From: Rhodobacter capsulatus
Lineage (GTDB): Bacteria > Pseudomonadota > Alphaproteobacteria > Rhodobacterales > Rhodobacteraceae
Assembly (NCBI RefSeq): GCF_003254295.1
Contig: NZ_QKZO01000004.1
Location: 124,001 to 188,000, forward strand
Direction of reading: 5' to 3'
Length of the DNA stretch: 64,000 bases
Positions within the stretch are counted from its first letter, which is position 1. Each line of letters starts with the position of its first letter. Below, piece after piece: positions 1-9,656 of the stretch. The position numbers were made by a program, and so were the translations under genes. The notes beneath the pieces were generated by a model, which was given only the letters and a program-made list of their open reading frames with translations, was not told the origin of the DNA and did not search any database.

Positions 1-479
1 AATTCATGCGGATAACGGTTGGCGAAATCGCGGTTCAGCCCGACCTTGTCCATCAGCTCATAGATCCGGGCCAGTTTCTGCGCCCGGTTCAGCGTCGTGT
101 GTTCATCGAGCGGCTCGCCGATGATCCCCGCCACCGTCATGCGCGGGTTCAAGGACGCCTGCGGGTCCTGAAACACCATCTGCATCTTCGGCCGCAGCGC
201 GCGCAATTCGCCCGGCGGCGCCGCCAGAACATCCTCGCCGTCGATCAGCACCGAGCCCGCGGTGGGTTCGTAAAGCCGCAGCACTGCCCGCCCGCAGGTG
301 GATTTGCCGCAACCCGATTCCCCCACCAGACCAAGGGTCTCGCCCTCAAAGATGGTGAAGGTCACGTCATCGACCGCCTTCACGTCGCCGACCTTGGCGC
401 GGAACAGCCCCGCCGTGATCGGGAAATACATCTTCAGCCCTTCGACCTCGACCAGAGGCCGCTTGCCGCCGTCAAACAT
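1..479 (-). CDS. dppF: Dipeptide/oligopeptide ABC transporter ATP-binding protein, DppF/OppF type (partial, C-terminus outside window)
   Basis: This cytoplasmic ATPase would energise peptide import. About 159 codons are present; the gene runs off the left edge just after a Pro-His-Glu stretch that normally leads into the ABC signature. Walker A is GESGCGKST at about residues 53-61, and the Q-loop region reads MVFQDPQASLNPRMT. The ATG at 479 overlaps the end of the upstream ATPase gene by 8 bases (ATGTTTGA), so the two are translationally coupled. The pairing of a DppD-type and a DppF-type ATPase is standard for the PepT family. The permease and binding-protein genes are not in the window, so the substrate (dipeptide, oligopeptide or opine) cannot be fixed. 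Confidence 0.9.
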   Translation of the reverse strand, partial: MFDGGKRPLVEVEGLKMYFPITAGLFRAKVGDVKAVDDVTFTIFEGETLGLVGESGCGKSTCGRAVLRLYEPTAGSVLIDGEDVLAAPPGELRALRPKMQMVFQDPQASLNPRMTVAGIIGEPLDEHTTLNRAQKLARIYELMDKVGLNRDFANRYPHE

Positions 480-1497
480 CGGCTTTCTCCGTCACTTCCC
501 GGCGCGGGGCATTCGTTTCGAAATCCCAAAAACAGGCCGCATCATGGCCCGGCCCCACCTCATACCGCGCCGGATTGGCGGCATCGCAGGCGGCAAAGCG
601 CAAGGAACAGCGGTCGCGGAACGGGCAGGCGGTGGGGGCGGCGCGCAGGATCGGCGGCTGGCCCTCGATCACGTTCAGTTTCTCGGCCCGCTCGCCGCGC
701 ACCGAGGGCACCGTTTGCAACAGCGCCCGCGTATAGGGGTGGCGGGGCTTGGCGAAGACTTCCTTGACCGTGCCATGTTCGACGATCTGGCCGCCATACA
801 TGACCATGATCCGGTCGGCGATGCCTGCGATCACGCCCAGATCATGGGTGATCCAGACAATCGCCATGCCCAGTTTCTGGCGAAGATCCTTCACCAGTTC
901 CAGGATTTGCGCCTGAATCGTCACGTCAAGCGCGGTCGTGGGTTCATCCGCGATCAAGACCTTCGGGTCACAGGCGAGCGCAATCGCGATCATCACCCGC
1001 TGCCGCATGCCCCCCGAAAACTGGTGCGGGAAATCCTTCAGCCGCCGCCCGGCATCGGGGATGCCCACAAGCTCCAGCAGTTCCTGCGCCCGGACCTGCG
1101 CCTGCGGCTTGGTCATCCCCATGTGCTTCATCAGCGGCTCGCGCAGCTGATAGCCCACGGTGAAGACCGGGTTGAGCGAGGTCATCGGGTCCTGAAAGAT
1201 GAAGCCGACGCCGGGGCCGCGCACCGCGCGCAGCTGCGCGGGGGTGCATTTGAGCAGGTCAAGCCCGTCAAACATCACCCGGCCCTCGCGCACCTCGGCG
1301 GGGGGGCTGGGCAGAAGCCCGATCAGCGACATCATGGTGACGGATTTGCCGGACCCCGACTCGCCGACCACGCCCAGCAATTCGCCGGGCTTCAGATCGA
1401 ACGAGACGGAATTGACCGCATGCACCTCGCCGCCACGGGTGCGAAAAATGGTCTTGAGGTTCGTCACCTCGAGCACGGGCTGCGCGCCGTTGCGCAT
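472..1497 (-). CDS. dppD: Dipeptide/oligopeptide ABC transporter ATP-binding protein, DppD/OppD type
   Basis: This is the first ATPase of the peptide importer, 341 residues. Walker A is GESGSGKS at residues 45-52, the signature is FSGGMRQRV, and Walker B is [12 protein letters not shown]. The C-terminus carries the cysteine-containing oligopeptide-transporter extension ([14 protein letters not shown]). I chose the ATG at 1497 because GGGGGA lies five bases upstream; an in-frame ATG 57 bases earlier would add a basic tail that the family lacks. It overlaps the following DppF-type gene. It is divergent from an amino-acid oxidase and an M20 hydrolase, which suggests the imported compound is an N-acyl amino acid or peptide degraded by those enzymes. 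That link is inference from position. Confidence 0.92.
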   Translation of the reverse strand: MRNGAQPVLEVTNLKTIFRTRGGEVHAVNSVSFDLKPGELLGVVGESGSGKSVTMMSLIGLLPSPPAEVREGRVMFDGLDLLKCTPAQLRAVRGPGVGFIFQDPMTSLNPVFTVGYQLREPLMKHMGMTKPQAQVRAQELLELVGIPDAGRRLKDFPHQFSGGMRQRVMIAIALACDPKVLIADEPTTALDVTIQAQILELVKDLRQKLGMAIVWITHDLGVIAGIADRIMVMYGGQIVEHGTVKEVFAKPRHPYTRALLQTVPSVRGERAEKLNVIEGQPPILRAAPTACPFRDRCSLRFAACDAANPARYEVGPGHDAACFWDFETNAPRREVTEKADV

Positions 1498-1698
1498 TGC
1501 GTCCCCCAGTCTTTGACTTGCGCCGTTTTCCGGCGTTGTTCTGCGTTTCTTCACGGATAGGTGAAGATATTTGACCGATTGTTAGAGATTTTCGCGCCCA
1601 GTGCAAGCGCTAACGCGGCGGCAGCCCTGCGCGCGCCGGGCTTGACCTTGCGGCCGCGCCGGTCAAGCCTGCACCATCCCGACCCGAAGGAGCTGCCG

Positions 1699-3039
1699 AT
1701 GCCGTTTGTGATTTCGCTCAAGGACCCGGTCCGTTTTTCCGCCGCCCTGCCTGAGGCCGCCGATGTGGTGGTGGTGGGCGCGGGCATCGCCGGGGTGATG
1801 GCGGCTCATTTTCTTGCGCTGGCCGGGCGTCGGGTCGTGGTTTTGGAAAAGGGCCGGGTCGCGGGCGAGCAATCTTCGCGAAACTGGGGTTGGATCCGGC
1901 AACAGGGCCGTGATCCCGCCGAATTGCCGATCATGCAGGAGGCGATGCGGCTGTGGGAGGGGCTCGCCGCCGAGCTCGGCCCCGAGCTGGGCTTTCGCCG
2001 CTCTGGCGTCGCCTATCTCTCCGACAAGCCCGCCACGGCCGAGGCTTTTGCCGCCTGGGTCGATTTGGCGCGGGCGCATGGGCTCGAAAGCCACCATCTG
2101 GGCCGGGCGCAGCTGGCGGCGGCGATTCCCCATGCCACCAATTGGGTGACCGGCCTCATCACGCCGTCTGATGCGCGGGCCGAGCCCTTCGTGGCGGTGC
2201 CGATGCTGGCCGAGCGCGCGCGGCGGGCGGGGGTGACGGTGATCGAGCATTGCGCGGTGCGCGCGCTTGATATTGCCGCGGGGCAGGTGGCGGGGGTGAT
2301 CACCGAAAACGGCCGCATCCGCTGCGAGCAGGTGCTGGTGGCGGCGGGGGCCTGGTCGTCGCTGTTCCTGCGCCGCCACGGGCTGAGCCTGCCGCAGCTG
2401 CTGGTCCGCTCGACCGTGGCGCAGACGGTGCCGCTGCCCGAGATCACGCAAGTCTCGGGCGTCGATGACGTCTTTGCCTGGCGGCGGCGGCTCGATGGCA
2501 GCTATACGGTGGCGCCCGGGACCTCGCATGATTTCTACATGGGGCCGGATGGGCTGCGGCATTTCCTCAAATACACGCCGCAGATGCGCCGCGACCTGTC
2601 GAAGACCGCGATCCATCTGCGCGCGCCCGAACCGGGCTGGCCCGATGGCTGGACGACGGCGCGGATGTGGGCCGAGGATCGCGAAAGCCCGTTCGAGCGC
2701 TGCCGCATTCTGGACCCCGCGCCGAACCGGGTCTTTCTGCACAATGTGCAGCGCGCCTTTGGCCGGGCTTTCCCGTCCCTGGGCGAACCGAAGCTGGTGC
2801 GCGACTGGGCCGGGATGATCGACGTGATGCCCGACACCGTGCCGGTGCTCGATGCCGCGCCGCTGCCCGGGCTTTACGTCGCCACCGGGCTTTCGGGGCA
2901 CGGCTTCGGCATCGGGCCGGGGGTCGGGCGGGTGATGGCCAGCCTGATGACCGGCGCGGCCCCCGGCCATGACCTGAGCCGCTTCCGCTGGCGGCGTTTT
3001 ACCGACGGATCAAAAATCGACCTCGGCCCCACCTTCTGA
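1699..3039 (+). CDS. FAD-dependent amino-acid/amine oxidoreductase, DAO family
   Basis: The 446-residue protein has a Rossmann FAD motif near the N-terminus (VVVVGAGIAG, ending at residue 32), an arginine-containing second flavin motif (SSRNWGWIRQQG), and a C-terminal GLSGHGFGIGPG that closes the FAD site. This layout fits the DAO superfamily (D-amino acid dehydrogenase, gamma-glutamylputrescine oxidase, sarcosine oxidase). The substrate cannot be read from the sequence. The start at 1699 follows AAGGAG by six bases; a longer frame upstream lacks such a site. The M20 hydrolase follows 61 bases downstream on the same strand, so the pair is probably an operon divergent from the peptide transporter. 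Confidence 0.85.
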   Translation: MPFVISLKDPVRFSAALPEAADVVVVGAGIAGVMAAHFLALAGRRVVVLEKGRVAGEQSSRNWGWIRQQGRDPAELPIMQEAMRLWEGLAAELGPELGFRRSGVAYLSDKPATAEAFAAWVDLARAHGLESHHLGRAQLAAAIPHATNWVTGLITPSDARAEPFVAVPMLAERARRAGVTVIEHCAVRALDIAAGQVAGVITENGRIRCEQVLVAAGAWSSLFLRRHGLSLPQLLVRSTVAQTVPLPEITQVSGVDDVFAWRRRLDGSYTVAPGTSHDFYMGPDGLRHFLKYTPQMRRDLSKTAIHLRAPEPGWPDGWTTARMWAEDRESPFERCRILDPAPNRVFLHNVQRAFGRAFPSLGEPKLVRDWAGMIDVMPDTVPVLDAAPLPGLYVATGLSGHGFGIGPGVGRVMASLMTGAAPGHDLSRFRWRRFTDGSKIDLGPTF

Positions 3040-3100
3040 CCTTGTCGCCGCGGTCAAAGCCTGCGACGCTTCGACGATCTTTGCCAAGAAAGACAGGACC

Positions 3101-4267
3101 ATGCCCGTCAAGAACCGCTTCGCCGAACTGCTGCCCGAGATCACCGCCTGGCGGCGCGACTTCCACGAAAACCCGGAACTGCTTTACGAGGTCCACCGCA
3201 CCGCCGCCAAGGTCGCGGGGCTTCTGCGCGAGTTCGGCTGCGACGAGGTGGTCGAGGGTATCGGCCAGACCGGCGTCGTCGGCGTGATCCGCGGCCGCAG
3301 CGATACGGCGGGCCGGGTGGTGGGGCTGCGCGCCGACATGGATGCGCTGCCGATCGTGGAACAGACCGGGGCGGCGCATGCCTCGAAAGTGCCGGGCAAG
3401 ATGCATGCCTGCGGCCATGACGGCCATACCGCGATGCTTCTGGGCGCGGCCAAATATCTGGCCGAGACGCGGAATTTCGACGGCACCGCGGTCGTCATCT
3501 TCCAACCGGCCGAGGAGGGCGGCGGCGGCGGCAAGGCGATGGTCGACGATGGCATGATGGAGCGCTGGGGGATTCAGGAAGTCTACGGCATGCACAACAT
3601 GCCGGGCTTCCCGGTCGGCAGCTTCGCCATCCGTCCGGGCCCGATGATGGCCGCGACCGATCAGTTCGATATCGTGGTGACCGGCAAGGGCGGCCATGCG
3701 GCAAAACCGCATGACTGCATCGACACGACCTTGGTGGCCGCGCATATCGTCGTCGCCATGCAGCAGATCGCGTCGCGCAATGTCGATCCGCTGAAACAGG
3801 TAGTGGTCTCGATCTGCACCTTCCGCACGGAAAGCGAGGCTTACAACGTCATCCCGCAGACGGTGGTGCTGCGCGGCACGGTGCGCTCGCTCGACCCCGG
3901 CGTTCGCGATCTGGCCGAGGCACGGGTGAAAGCGGTGGCCGAGGGGATCGCGGCGGCGCATGGCGCCACGGTCGGGATCAGTTACATCCGCGGCTATCCG
4001 GTGACGATGAACACGCCCGAGAACACCGACTATGCCGTCGCAGTGGCGCAGGCGGTCTCGGGCCAGGTCGACACCGCGGTGGCGCCGATGATGGGGGGCG
4101 AGGATTTTTCCTACATGCTGAACGCGCGGCCGGGCGCCTATATCTTCCTTGGCAATGGCGACAGCGCGATGGTGCACCACCCGGCCTATGATTTCGACGA
4201 CAACGCGATCCCCTTCGGGTCAAGCTGGTATGCCGGGATGGTCGAAAGCCGGATGCCCGCGGCCTGA
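3101..4267 (+). CDS. M20 family metallo-amidohydrolase (hippurate hydrolase / N-acyl-amino-acid amidohydrolase type)
   Basis: The 388-residue enzyme hydrolyses an N-acyl or peptide amide with a two-metal centre. Visible family motifs are HENPEL near residue 22, the DMDALPI strand, the metal-binding ACGHDGHTAMLL, the catalytic PAEEGGGGG, and MMGGEDFSYML near the C-terminus. The lid domain is present and there is no signal peptide, so it acts in the cytoplasm. Overall features match HipO/AmhX-type amidohydrolases rather than carboxypeptidase G2. It lies just after the DAO-family oxidase. A plausible route is import, deacylation, then oxidation of the released amino acid, but the order and substrate are inferred. 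Confidence 0.88.
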   Translation: MPVKNRFAELLPEITAWRRDFHENPELLYEVHRTAAKVAGLLREFGCDEVVEGIGQTGVVGVIRGRSDTAGRVVGLRADMDALPIVEQTGAAHASKVPGKMHACGHDGHTAMLLGAAKYLAETRNFDGTAVVIFQPAEEGGGGGKAMVDDGMMERWGIQEVYGMHNMPGFPVGSFAIRPGPMMAATDQFDIVVTGKGGHAAKPHDCIDTTLVAAHIVVAMQQIASRNVDPLKQVVVSICTFRTESEAYNVIPQTVVLRGTVRSLDPGVRDLAEARVKAVAEGIAAAHGATVGISYIRGYPVTMNTPENTDYAVAVAQAVSGQVDTAVAPMMGGEDFSYMLNARPGAYIFLGNGDSAMVHHPAYDFDDNAIPFGSSWYAGMVESRMPAA

Positions 4268-4445
4268 GCGGGGCGGGGGGCGCTGCCCCCCTCTTGGCCT
4301 CTCGGCCAATTCACCCCCCGGGATATTTGCACCAAGGTGAAACCAAGGCGGAAAGAAGGGCGCGCCCCGCGCGGAGCGCCCTTTTCCTTTCACCTTGGCA
4401 AAAATATCCCGGGGGGAGGCCGCGGGGGGCAGAGCCCCCCTTGCC
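4268..4445. repeat. Convergent intergenic region with an inverted pair of the dispersed ATATTTG element
   Basis: A forward copy (CACCCCCCGGGATATTTG then CACCAAGGTGAAA) occupies 4312-4342 and a reverse copy occupies 4388-4416. Each is flanked on its outer side by a GGGGGC...GCCCCC-type hairpin. The pair lies between the ends of the M20 hydrolase and the stress-protein gene, which face each other. The same arrangement occurs near 33031-33107 and 42106-42326. The element could act as a bidirectional terminator or mRNA-end stabiliser. Confidence 0.85.
4356..4386 (+). terminator. Hairpin terminator between the two element copies
   Basis: AAGGGCGC (4356-4363) pairs with GCGCCCTT (4376-4383) around a 12-base loop, and T residues follow. 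It would end transcription of the upstream M20 hydrolase gene. Confidence 0.6.
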
Positions 4446-4853
4446 TTAGCGCAGCACCATGACCGAACAGGGCGCATGGCGCACCACCCGCGCCGCGGTC
4501 GAGCCGATCAGGTAATCGCCCAGACCCGGCCGGTGCCCGGCGATCACCACGCAATCGGCGCCGATCTCGTCCACCAGATCGAGGATCTCGTTCGCCGCAT
4601 GGCCTTGCCGCAGCACGCCCGCGCCATTCTCGAACTCGGCCGCCAGCGCGTCGAGCTGGTTCTGCAGCGCCCGGCGCAACTCGGCGTCATAACCCTCGGG
4701 CATGTAGGAAATCGCATAGCCCGGCACATCGGCCATCACATGCACGATGGTCACCCGCGCCCCCGCCGCGGCCAGCGTCCGCGCCACATTCAGCGCCGTG
4801 TCGGGATTGTGTTCCTCGTCGAAGGCGACGGGCACGATGAGGTTGGAATACAT
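4446..4853 (-). CDS. Universal stress protein, UspA family
   Basis: This is a 135-residue single-domain Usp protein. It begins with the usual hydrophobic strand (NLIVPVAFD) and ends with the ATP-binding signature G-x2-G-x9-G-S-T, read as GHRPGLGDYLIGSTAARVV, then the closing strand SVMVLR. The motif suggests the ATP-binding (UspFG/MJ0577) subgroup. Such proteins are cytoplasmic and commonly induced by starvation or energy stress. The gene is monocistronic: it converges with the M20 hydrolase and is about 100 bases downstream of moaA on the same strand. No regulator site was identified. Confidence 0.9.
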   Translation of the reverse strand: MYSNLIVPVAFDEEHNPDTALNVARTLAAAGARVTIVHVMADVPGYAISYMPEGYDAELRRALQNQLDALAAEFENGAGVLRQGHAANEILDLVDEIGADCVVIAGHRPGLGDYLIGSTAARVVRHAPCSVMVLR

Positions 4854-4952
4854 GGCGGACTCCCTTCAAGGCGTCGTTTCGGATGTTTTCATTCTGCCCG
4901 GGAAACAGGCGGGCGCCTTGATGCAGGTCACGCTTTCTGCCCGTTTCCGGAC

Positions 4953-5954
4953 TTACCCCCCGGTCTGGTTCATGCCGCGCCCGACCCGGCCCGAGATCCC
5001 GGTGGCGCCATAGCCGAAATCATGGCCCCGCGGCTTGCGCCCGATCGCGGCGCGGATCGCGCGGGTCAGGGCCGTGTCGCTTTCCGAGCCGCGCAGCGGG
5101 GCGCGCAGATCGGTGCCGCCCTCCTGTCCGAGACAGGGGAAAAGCGTCCCCGTGGCGCTGATCCGCACCCGGTTGCAGGAAGCGCAAAAGCCGTGCGAGA
5201 GCGGCGTGATGAAGCCGATCCTTTGCCCGGTTTCGGTGGCGCGGACATAGCGGGCGGGGCCGCCCGTCGTCTCGGGCAGGTCGGTCAGGGTCAGATGATC
5301 GGACAGCCGCGCCCGCACCTCGGCCAGCGACAGGAAGGTGGCGGCGCGATCTTGCATCGGCATCTCGCCCACCGGCATCACCTCGATGAAGCTCAGGTCA
5401 TGGCCCTCGGCCCCGGCCCAGGCGGCGAGATCGCGCAGCTCGTCTTCGTTCACCCCGCGCAGGGCGACGGTGTTGATCTTCACCCGCAGCCCGGCCGATT
5501 TCGCGGCAGAGATGCCCGCCAGTACATCCGCCAGATCGCCACGCCTTGTGATCGCCTTGAACCGCTCCGCCCGCAGGCTGTCCAGCGAGACATTCACCCG
5601 CTTCACCCCGCAGGCGGCCAGATCGGCGGCATGGGCGGCCAGCGTCGAACCGTTCGTGGTCAGCGTCAGCTCGTGCAGCGCGCCGGTTTCAAGATGTCGC
5701 GACAGCGCGCGGAACAGGCTCATCACGTTGCGGCGCAACAGCGGCTCGCCGCCGGTGAGGCGCAGTTTTTGCACCCCCAGCCCGACGAAGACGGCGCAGA
5801 GCCGGTCCAGTTCCTCGAGCGAGAGCAGATCGGCGCGCGGCAGGAACCGGGTGCCCTCGTCCATGCAATAGCTGCAGCGAAAATCGCAACGATCGGTCAC
5901 CGAGACCCGGAGGTAGGTGATCGCCCGCGCGAAAGGGTCGGTCAGATGTTCCAT
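4953..5954 (-). CDS. moaA: GTP 3',8-cyclase MoaA (molybdenum cofactor biosynthesis)
   Basis: MoaA is a radical-SAM enzyme that starts molybdopterin synthesis from GTP. The 333-residue protein has the radical-SAM cluster C23-x3-C27-x2-C30 (CDFRCSYC), the SAM-binding [10 protein letters not shown], and the C-terminal second cluster C-x2-C-x13-C ([18 protein letters not shown]). It ends in Gly-Gly, the C-terminal dipeptide known to be needed in MoaA. Length is typical of the family. It is transcribed away from kynU, which ends about 70 bases upstream on the same strand. No other mo genes are in the window. Confidence 0.96.
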   Translation of the reverse strand: MEHLTDPFARAITYLRVSVTDRCDFRCSYCMDEGTRFLPRADLLSLEELDRLCAVFVGLGVQKLRLTGGEPLLRRNVMSLFRALSRHLETGALHELTLTTNGSTLAAHAADLAACGVKRVNVSLDSLRAERFKAITRRGDLADVLAGISAAKSAGLRVKINTVALRGVNEDELRDLAAWAGAEGHDLSFIEVMPVGEMPMQDRAATFLSLAEVRARLSDHLTLTDLPETTGGPARYVRATETGQRIGFITPLSHGFCASCNRVRISATGTLFPCLGQEGGTDLRAPLRGSESDTALTRAIRAAIGRKPRGHDFGYGATGISGRVGRGMNQTGG

Positions 5955-6025
5955 GTCTTGAAATTAGGCGATGCGCCGCAGCCCGGCAAGCACCGGCTGC
6001 GGCGGGTTGTCGCGGTTTGGCGACC

Positions 6026-7222
6026 TCAGGTCACTTTTGCCCGGGCGTGGAATTCGGGCCGGTCCCAGGCCCGCGTCGCCATCACCTCGGTCAGGATTTC
6101 CGCGGCGCGGTCGATCTCGGGCTCGCCGATGTAAAGCGGCGTCACGCCGAAGCGCAGGATGTCGGGGGCGCGGAAATCGCCGATCACGCCGCGCGCGATC
6201 AGCGCCTGCATGATCGCATAGCCCTCGGGATGGGCAAAGCTGACCTGGCTGCCGCGGGCCTGCGGGTCGCGCGGGGTGACCAGGGTCAGATCGGGGCAGG
6301 CGGTCTCGACCGCGGCGATGAAGCGGGAGGTCAGCGCAATCGAGCGGGCGCGGATTTCAGCCATCGAGACACCGTCCCAGACATCCAGCGCGGCCTCGAG
6401 CGCGGCGAGTTGCAGCACCGGCGGCGTGCCGACGCGCATCCGCGCCGTGCCCGGGGCGGGGCGGTAGCCGGGCTCGAAGGCAAAGGGCGCGTCATGGCCG
6501 AGCCAGCCCGACAGCACCGGCCGCAGCTGGCCCGCATGGCGGGGGGCAACATAGATGAAGGCGGGGCCGCCGGGGCCGGAGTTCAGGTATTTGTAGGTGC
6601 AGCCCGCCGCGAAATCGGCGCCCGCACCGGCCAGATCGACCGGCAGCGCGCCCGCGGAATGGGCCAGATCCCAGAACGCCAGAGCCCCGGCGGCATGGGC
6701 TTTGGCGGTCAGCGCTTTCATGTCGTGCTTGCGGCCGGTGCGGTAATCGACCTCGGTCAGCATCGTCACCGCCACGGTCTCGTCGATCGCGGCCGCGACC
6801 GCCTCGGGGGCGACCACGCGCAGCTCATAGCCCTGGCCGAGACACCCTGTCAGCCCCTGCGCCATGTAAAGATCGGTGGGGAAATTGCCGCTGTCAGACA
6901 GGATCACCCGGCGCTCGGGGCGCAGCTGCAAGGCGGCATCCAGCGCCTGAAACACCTTGATCGAGAGCGTGTCGCCCAGCGTCACCGACCCCGGCTCCGC
7001 CCCGATCAGCCGCCCGATCCGGTTGCCCAGACGCTCGGGCAGGTCCATCCAGCCCGCCTTGTTCCAGGCGGTGATCAGCATCGCGCCCCATTCGGCGCGG
7101 ATCGCGGCCTCGACCCGCGGGGCGACGGCGCGCGGCAGCGGCCCCAGCGAGTTGCCGTCCAGATAGATCACGCCCGCGGGCAGATCGAAAAGCGCCTTGG
7201 TGGCGGTGAAATCGGTGGTCAT
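6026..7222 (-). CDS. kynU: Kynureninase
   Basis: Kynureninase cleaves kynurenine to anthranilate and alanine using PLP. The 398-residue protein starts with IYLDGNSLGPLP, a family hallmark, contains the aspartate-histidine region WDLAHSAGALPVDL, and the PLP-lysine motif CTYKYLNSGPGG. The start at 7222 is preceded by AAGGAG at a good distance; the frame continues 33 codons further upstream but without a ribosome site. Tryptophan 2,3-dioxygenase and formamidase genes are not adjacent. It could serve tryptophan catabolism or anthranilate supply. Confidence 0.94.
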   Translation of the reverse strand: MTTDFTATKALFDLPAGVIYLDGNSLGPLPRAVAPRVEAAIRAEWGAMLITAWNKAGWMDLPERLGNRIGRLIGAEPGSVTLGDTLSIKVFQALDAALQLRPERRVILSDSGNFPTDLYMAQGLTGCLGQGYELRVVAPEAVAAAIDETVAVTMLTEVDYRTGRKHDMKALTAKAHAAGALAFWDLAHSAGALPVDLAGAGADFAAGCTYKYLNSGPGGPAFIYVAPRHAGQLRPVLSGWLGHDAPFAFEPGYRPAPGTARMRVGTPPVLQLAALEAALDVWDGVSMAEIRARSIALTSRFIAAVETACPDLTLVTPRDPQARGSQVSFAHPEGYAIMQALIARGVIGDFRAPDILRFGVTPLYIGEPEIDRAAEILTEVMATRAWDRPEFHARAKVT

Positions 7223-7319
7223 CAGGGTCTCCTTTCGGTCAGACTGGCGCGGGGGCGCGGCGGCCGCAAGGGGGTTGCGCGCCGCAGGAACCCGCGTCAC
7301 CCTGGGGCAGGGGAGTGCC

Positions 7320-7775
7320 ATGACCGTGAAAAATGCGCTGAGAGAGATCGACCTGCCGCCGCTTTGGCTGGCGCTGTTTGCCGCCGCCGTCTGGGCCGTG
7401 GGCTGGGCGCTGCCGCTGCCGATTCCCTTTTCCCATCCGATCGGTTACGCGCTGGTTCTGTGCGGATTTGTGCTGACGATGGTTGCGGCAGCGCAGATGG
7501 TGCTGGCGCGCACGCCTCTCATTCCGCGCCGCAAGCCGGGGCGGCTGGTGACGGGGGGTGTCTTCGCGCTGTCACGCAATCCGATCTATCTTGCCGATGC
7601 GCTGATCCTGGCCGGGCTGGTGCTGGTCTGGGATGCCGCGCTGGCCGCGCCGCTGGTGCCCGCCTTCATGGCGCTGATCACCCGGCGCTACATCCGCGGC
7701 GAAGAGGTCGCCATCGCCACGCTCTTTGGGCCTGAATACCAAGCCTATCGCGCCCGCACCCGCCGCTGGCTGTGA
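7320..7775 (+). CDS. Small integral-membrane isoprenylcysteine carboxyl methyltransferase (ICMT)/PEMT-like protein
   Basis: The 151-residue protein has three or four membrane segments (about residues 13-37, 40-62 and 85-115) and the C-terminal signature of the ICMT/phospholipid methyltransferase family: SRNPIYLA, then EEVAIATLFGPEYQAYRARTRRWL. Members bind SAM at the membrane face. Bacterial homologues are mostly uncharacterised, so the methyl acceptor is unknown. GGGGAG precedes the ATG at 7320 and supports this start over longer frames. It is divergent from kynU with a gap of about 97 bases. Confidence 0.8.
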   Translation: MTVKNALREIDLPPLWLALFAAAVWAVGWALPLPIPFSHPIGYALVLCGFVLTMVAAAQMVLARTPLIPRRKPGRLVTGGVFALSRNPIYLADALILAGLVLVWDAALAAPLVPAFMALITRRYIRGEEVAIATLFGPEYQAYRARTRRWL

Positions 7776-8066
7776 CCGATTTGCTGCATTGCAGAAAAAT
7801 CGTCGCAGCCGGGCATTTGCCCGCCCCCGGCAGCTTTGCCCGCAGGGGCAAGGGGGCCTCGCCAAACCCTTGAAACGGCGCAGGAAATGCGAGCGGTAAC
7901 ATGGTATGCCGCGGTATGCCGAAGATAAGCCCCGGGGCCGCGACAGATTTGCAAGTCTTACGTGTGATCAATCGCTTGTGAAACTTTCTTACGCGGTGTT
8001 AAGAGGTCTCGCCACGTTTTGTCCCCGGGCTGAAATCGTCCCGGGGCAGCATTGGGAGAGACAGAA
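7776..8066 (+). promoter_or_regulatory. Upstream region of pntAB
   Basis: These 291 bases carry no gene I can support. They hold a CTGC-ATT-GCAG dyad (7784-7794), a small CGGGCA-TT-TGCCCG hairpin near 7810 that may end the preceding gene, a direct repeat of GGTATGCCGC (7903-7921), and a partial GTGATCA motif near 7963. The transhydrogenase promoter should lie in the last 100 bases, but no clear -35/-10 pair could be fixed. Confidence 0.4.
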
Positions 8067-9641
8067 GTGAAAATCGGCGCTCCGAAGGAGATTTTCGAGG
8101 GAGAGGCGCGTGTCGCGCTGACCCCCGACTCTGCGGTCCAGCTGCAAAAGCTGGGGCACATTTGTTTCGTCGAGGCGGGGGCGGGTCATGCCGCCGGCTT
8201 CGAGGATTCGGCCTACGAAGCCGTCGGCGTGACCGTGGTGAAGGGCGCCGAGGCGCTTTTCGACGCGGTCGACGTGGTGGCCAAGGTGCGCCCGCCGGTT
8301 GACGCCGAAGTGGCCCGGCTGAAAGCGGGCAAGACGCTGATTTCCTTCTTTTATCCGGCGCAGAACAAGGATCTGCTCGAGGCCGCGAAGGCCACCGGGG
8401 CGAATGTGATCGCGATGGACATGGTGCCGCGGATCTCGCGCGCGCAGAAGATGGACGCGCTCAGCTCGATGGCGAACATCTCGGGCTATCGCGCGGTGAT
8501 CGAGGCGGGCAACAACTTCGGCCGCTTCTTCACCGGCCAGGTGACGGCGGCGGGCAAGGTGCCCCCGGCCAAGGTGCTGATCGTCGGCGCGGGCGTGGCC
8601 GGTCTGGCCGCGATTGGCGCTTCGACGGCGCTCGGCGCGATCACCTATGCCTTTGACGTGCGCCCCGAAGTGGCCGAGCAGATCGAATCGATGGGCGCCG
8701 AATTCGTCTATCTCGATTTCGAGGAACAGGCCCAGGATGGCGCCGCGACGGGCGGTTACGCCGCGCCCTCCTCGCCGGAATTCCGCGAAGCGCAGCTGAA
8801 GAAATTCCGCGAACTGGCGCCGCAGATGGATATCGTCATCACCACGGCGCTGATCCCGGGCCGCGATGCGCCGATCCTGTGGACGCGCGACATGGTCGAG
8901 GCGATGAAACGCGGTTCGGTCATCGTCGATCTGGCGGCCGAACGCGGCGGCAACTGCGAGCTGACGAAGAAGGACGAAAAGATCGTCACCCCGAACGGCG
9001 TGACGGTGATCGGCTACACCGATTTCCCCTCGCGCATGGCGCAGCAGTCGTCGCAACTGTATTCGACCAACATCCGTCACATGATGACCGACCTGACGCC
9101 CGGCAAGGATGGCGTCGTCGTGCACAACATGGAAGACGACGTGATCCGCGGCGCCACCGTGACCTTTGACGGCGCGATCACCTTCCCGCCGCCGCCGCCG
9201 AAAATCGCGGCGATCGCGGCGCAAAAGCCGAAGGAAAAGGCCAAGGTCCTGACGCCCGAGGAAATCCGCGCCGCCGAGAAGGCCGCCTTCCGCAAGGAAA
9301 CCCGCAACCAGATCCTGATGCTGGGCGTGGGCGGCGTGGCTTTGCTGGCGCTGGGCCTTGTGGCGCCCGCGTCCTTCATGGCGCATTTCATCGTCTTCGC
9401 GCTGTCGTGCTTCGTCGGCTTCCAGGTGATCTGGAACGTCAGCCATTCGCTGCACACGCCGCTGATGGCGGTGACGAACGCGATTTCCTCGATCATCATT
9501 CTGGGCGCGCTCTTGCAGATGGGGTCGGGCTCGTTCCTCGTCATCCTGCTCTCGGCCGTGTCGGTCTTCATGGCGGGCATCAACATCTTCGGCGGTTTCA
9601 TGGTCACCCGGCGCATGCTGGCGATGTTCCAGAAGTCGTAA
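8067..9641 (+). CDS. pntA: Proton-translocating NAD(P) transhydrogenase subunit alpha
   Basis: PntA carries the NAD(H)-binding domain I and part of the membrane domain II of the enzyme that drives NADPH formation from NADH with the proton gradient. The 524-residue protein begins [18 protein letters not shown], has the nucleotide-binding [14 protein letters not shown], a charged Ala/Lys linker, and about four membrane segments at the C-terminus. Here alpha is one chain, unlike Rhodospirillum rubrum where it is split. The GTG at 8067 is chosen because GGGAGA lies a few bases upstream and the protein then begins exactly at the conserved KIGAPKE; a TTG five codons earlier is less likely. pntB follows after 15 bases. 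Confidence 0.95.
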   Translation: MKIGAPKEIFEGEARVALTPDSAVQLQKLGHICFVEAGAGHAAGFEDSAYEAVGVTVVKGAEALFDAVDVVAKVRPPVDAEVARLKAGKTLISFFYPAQNKDLLEAAKATGANVIAMDMVPRISRAQKMDALSSMANISGYRAVIEAGNNFGRFFTGQVTAAGKVPPAKVLIVGAGVAGLAAIGASTALGAITYAFDVRPEVAEQIESMGAEFVYLDFEEQAQDGAATGGYAAPSSPEFREAQLKKFRELAPQMDIVITTALIPGRDAPILWTRDMVEAMKRGSVIVDLAAERGGNCELTKKDEKIVTPNGVTVIGYTDFPSRMAQQSSQLYSTNIRHMMTDLTPGKDGVVVHNMEDDVIRGATVTFDGAITFPPPPPKIAAIAAQKPKEKAKVLTPEEIRAAEKAAFRKETRNQILMLGVGGVALLALGLVAPASFMAHFIVFALSCFVGFQVIWNVSHSLHTPLMAVTNAISSIIILGALLQMGSGSFLVILLSAVSVFMAGINIFGGFMVTRRMLAMFQKS

Positions 9642-9656
9642 GCGGAGGAAAGAACA

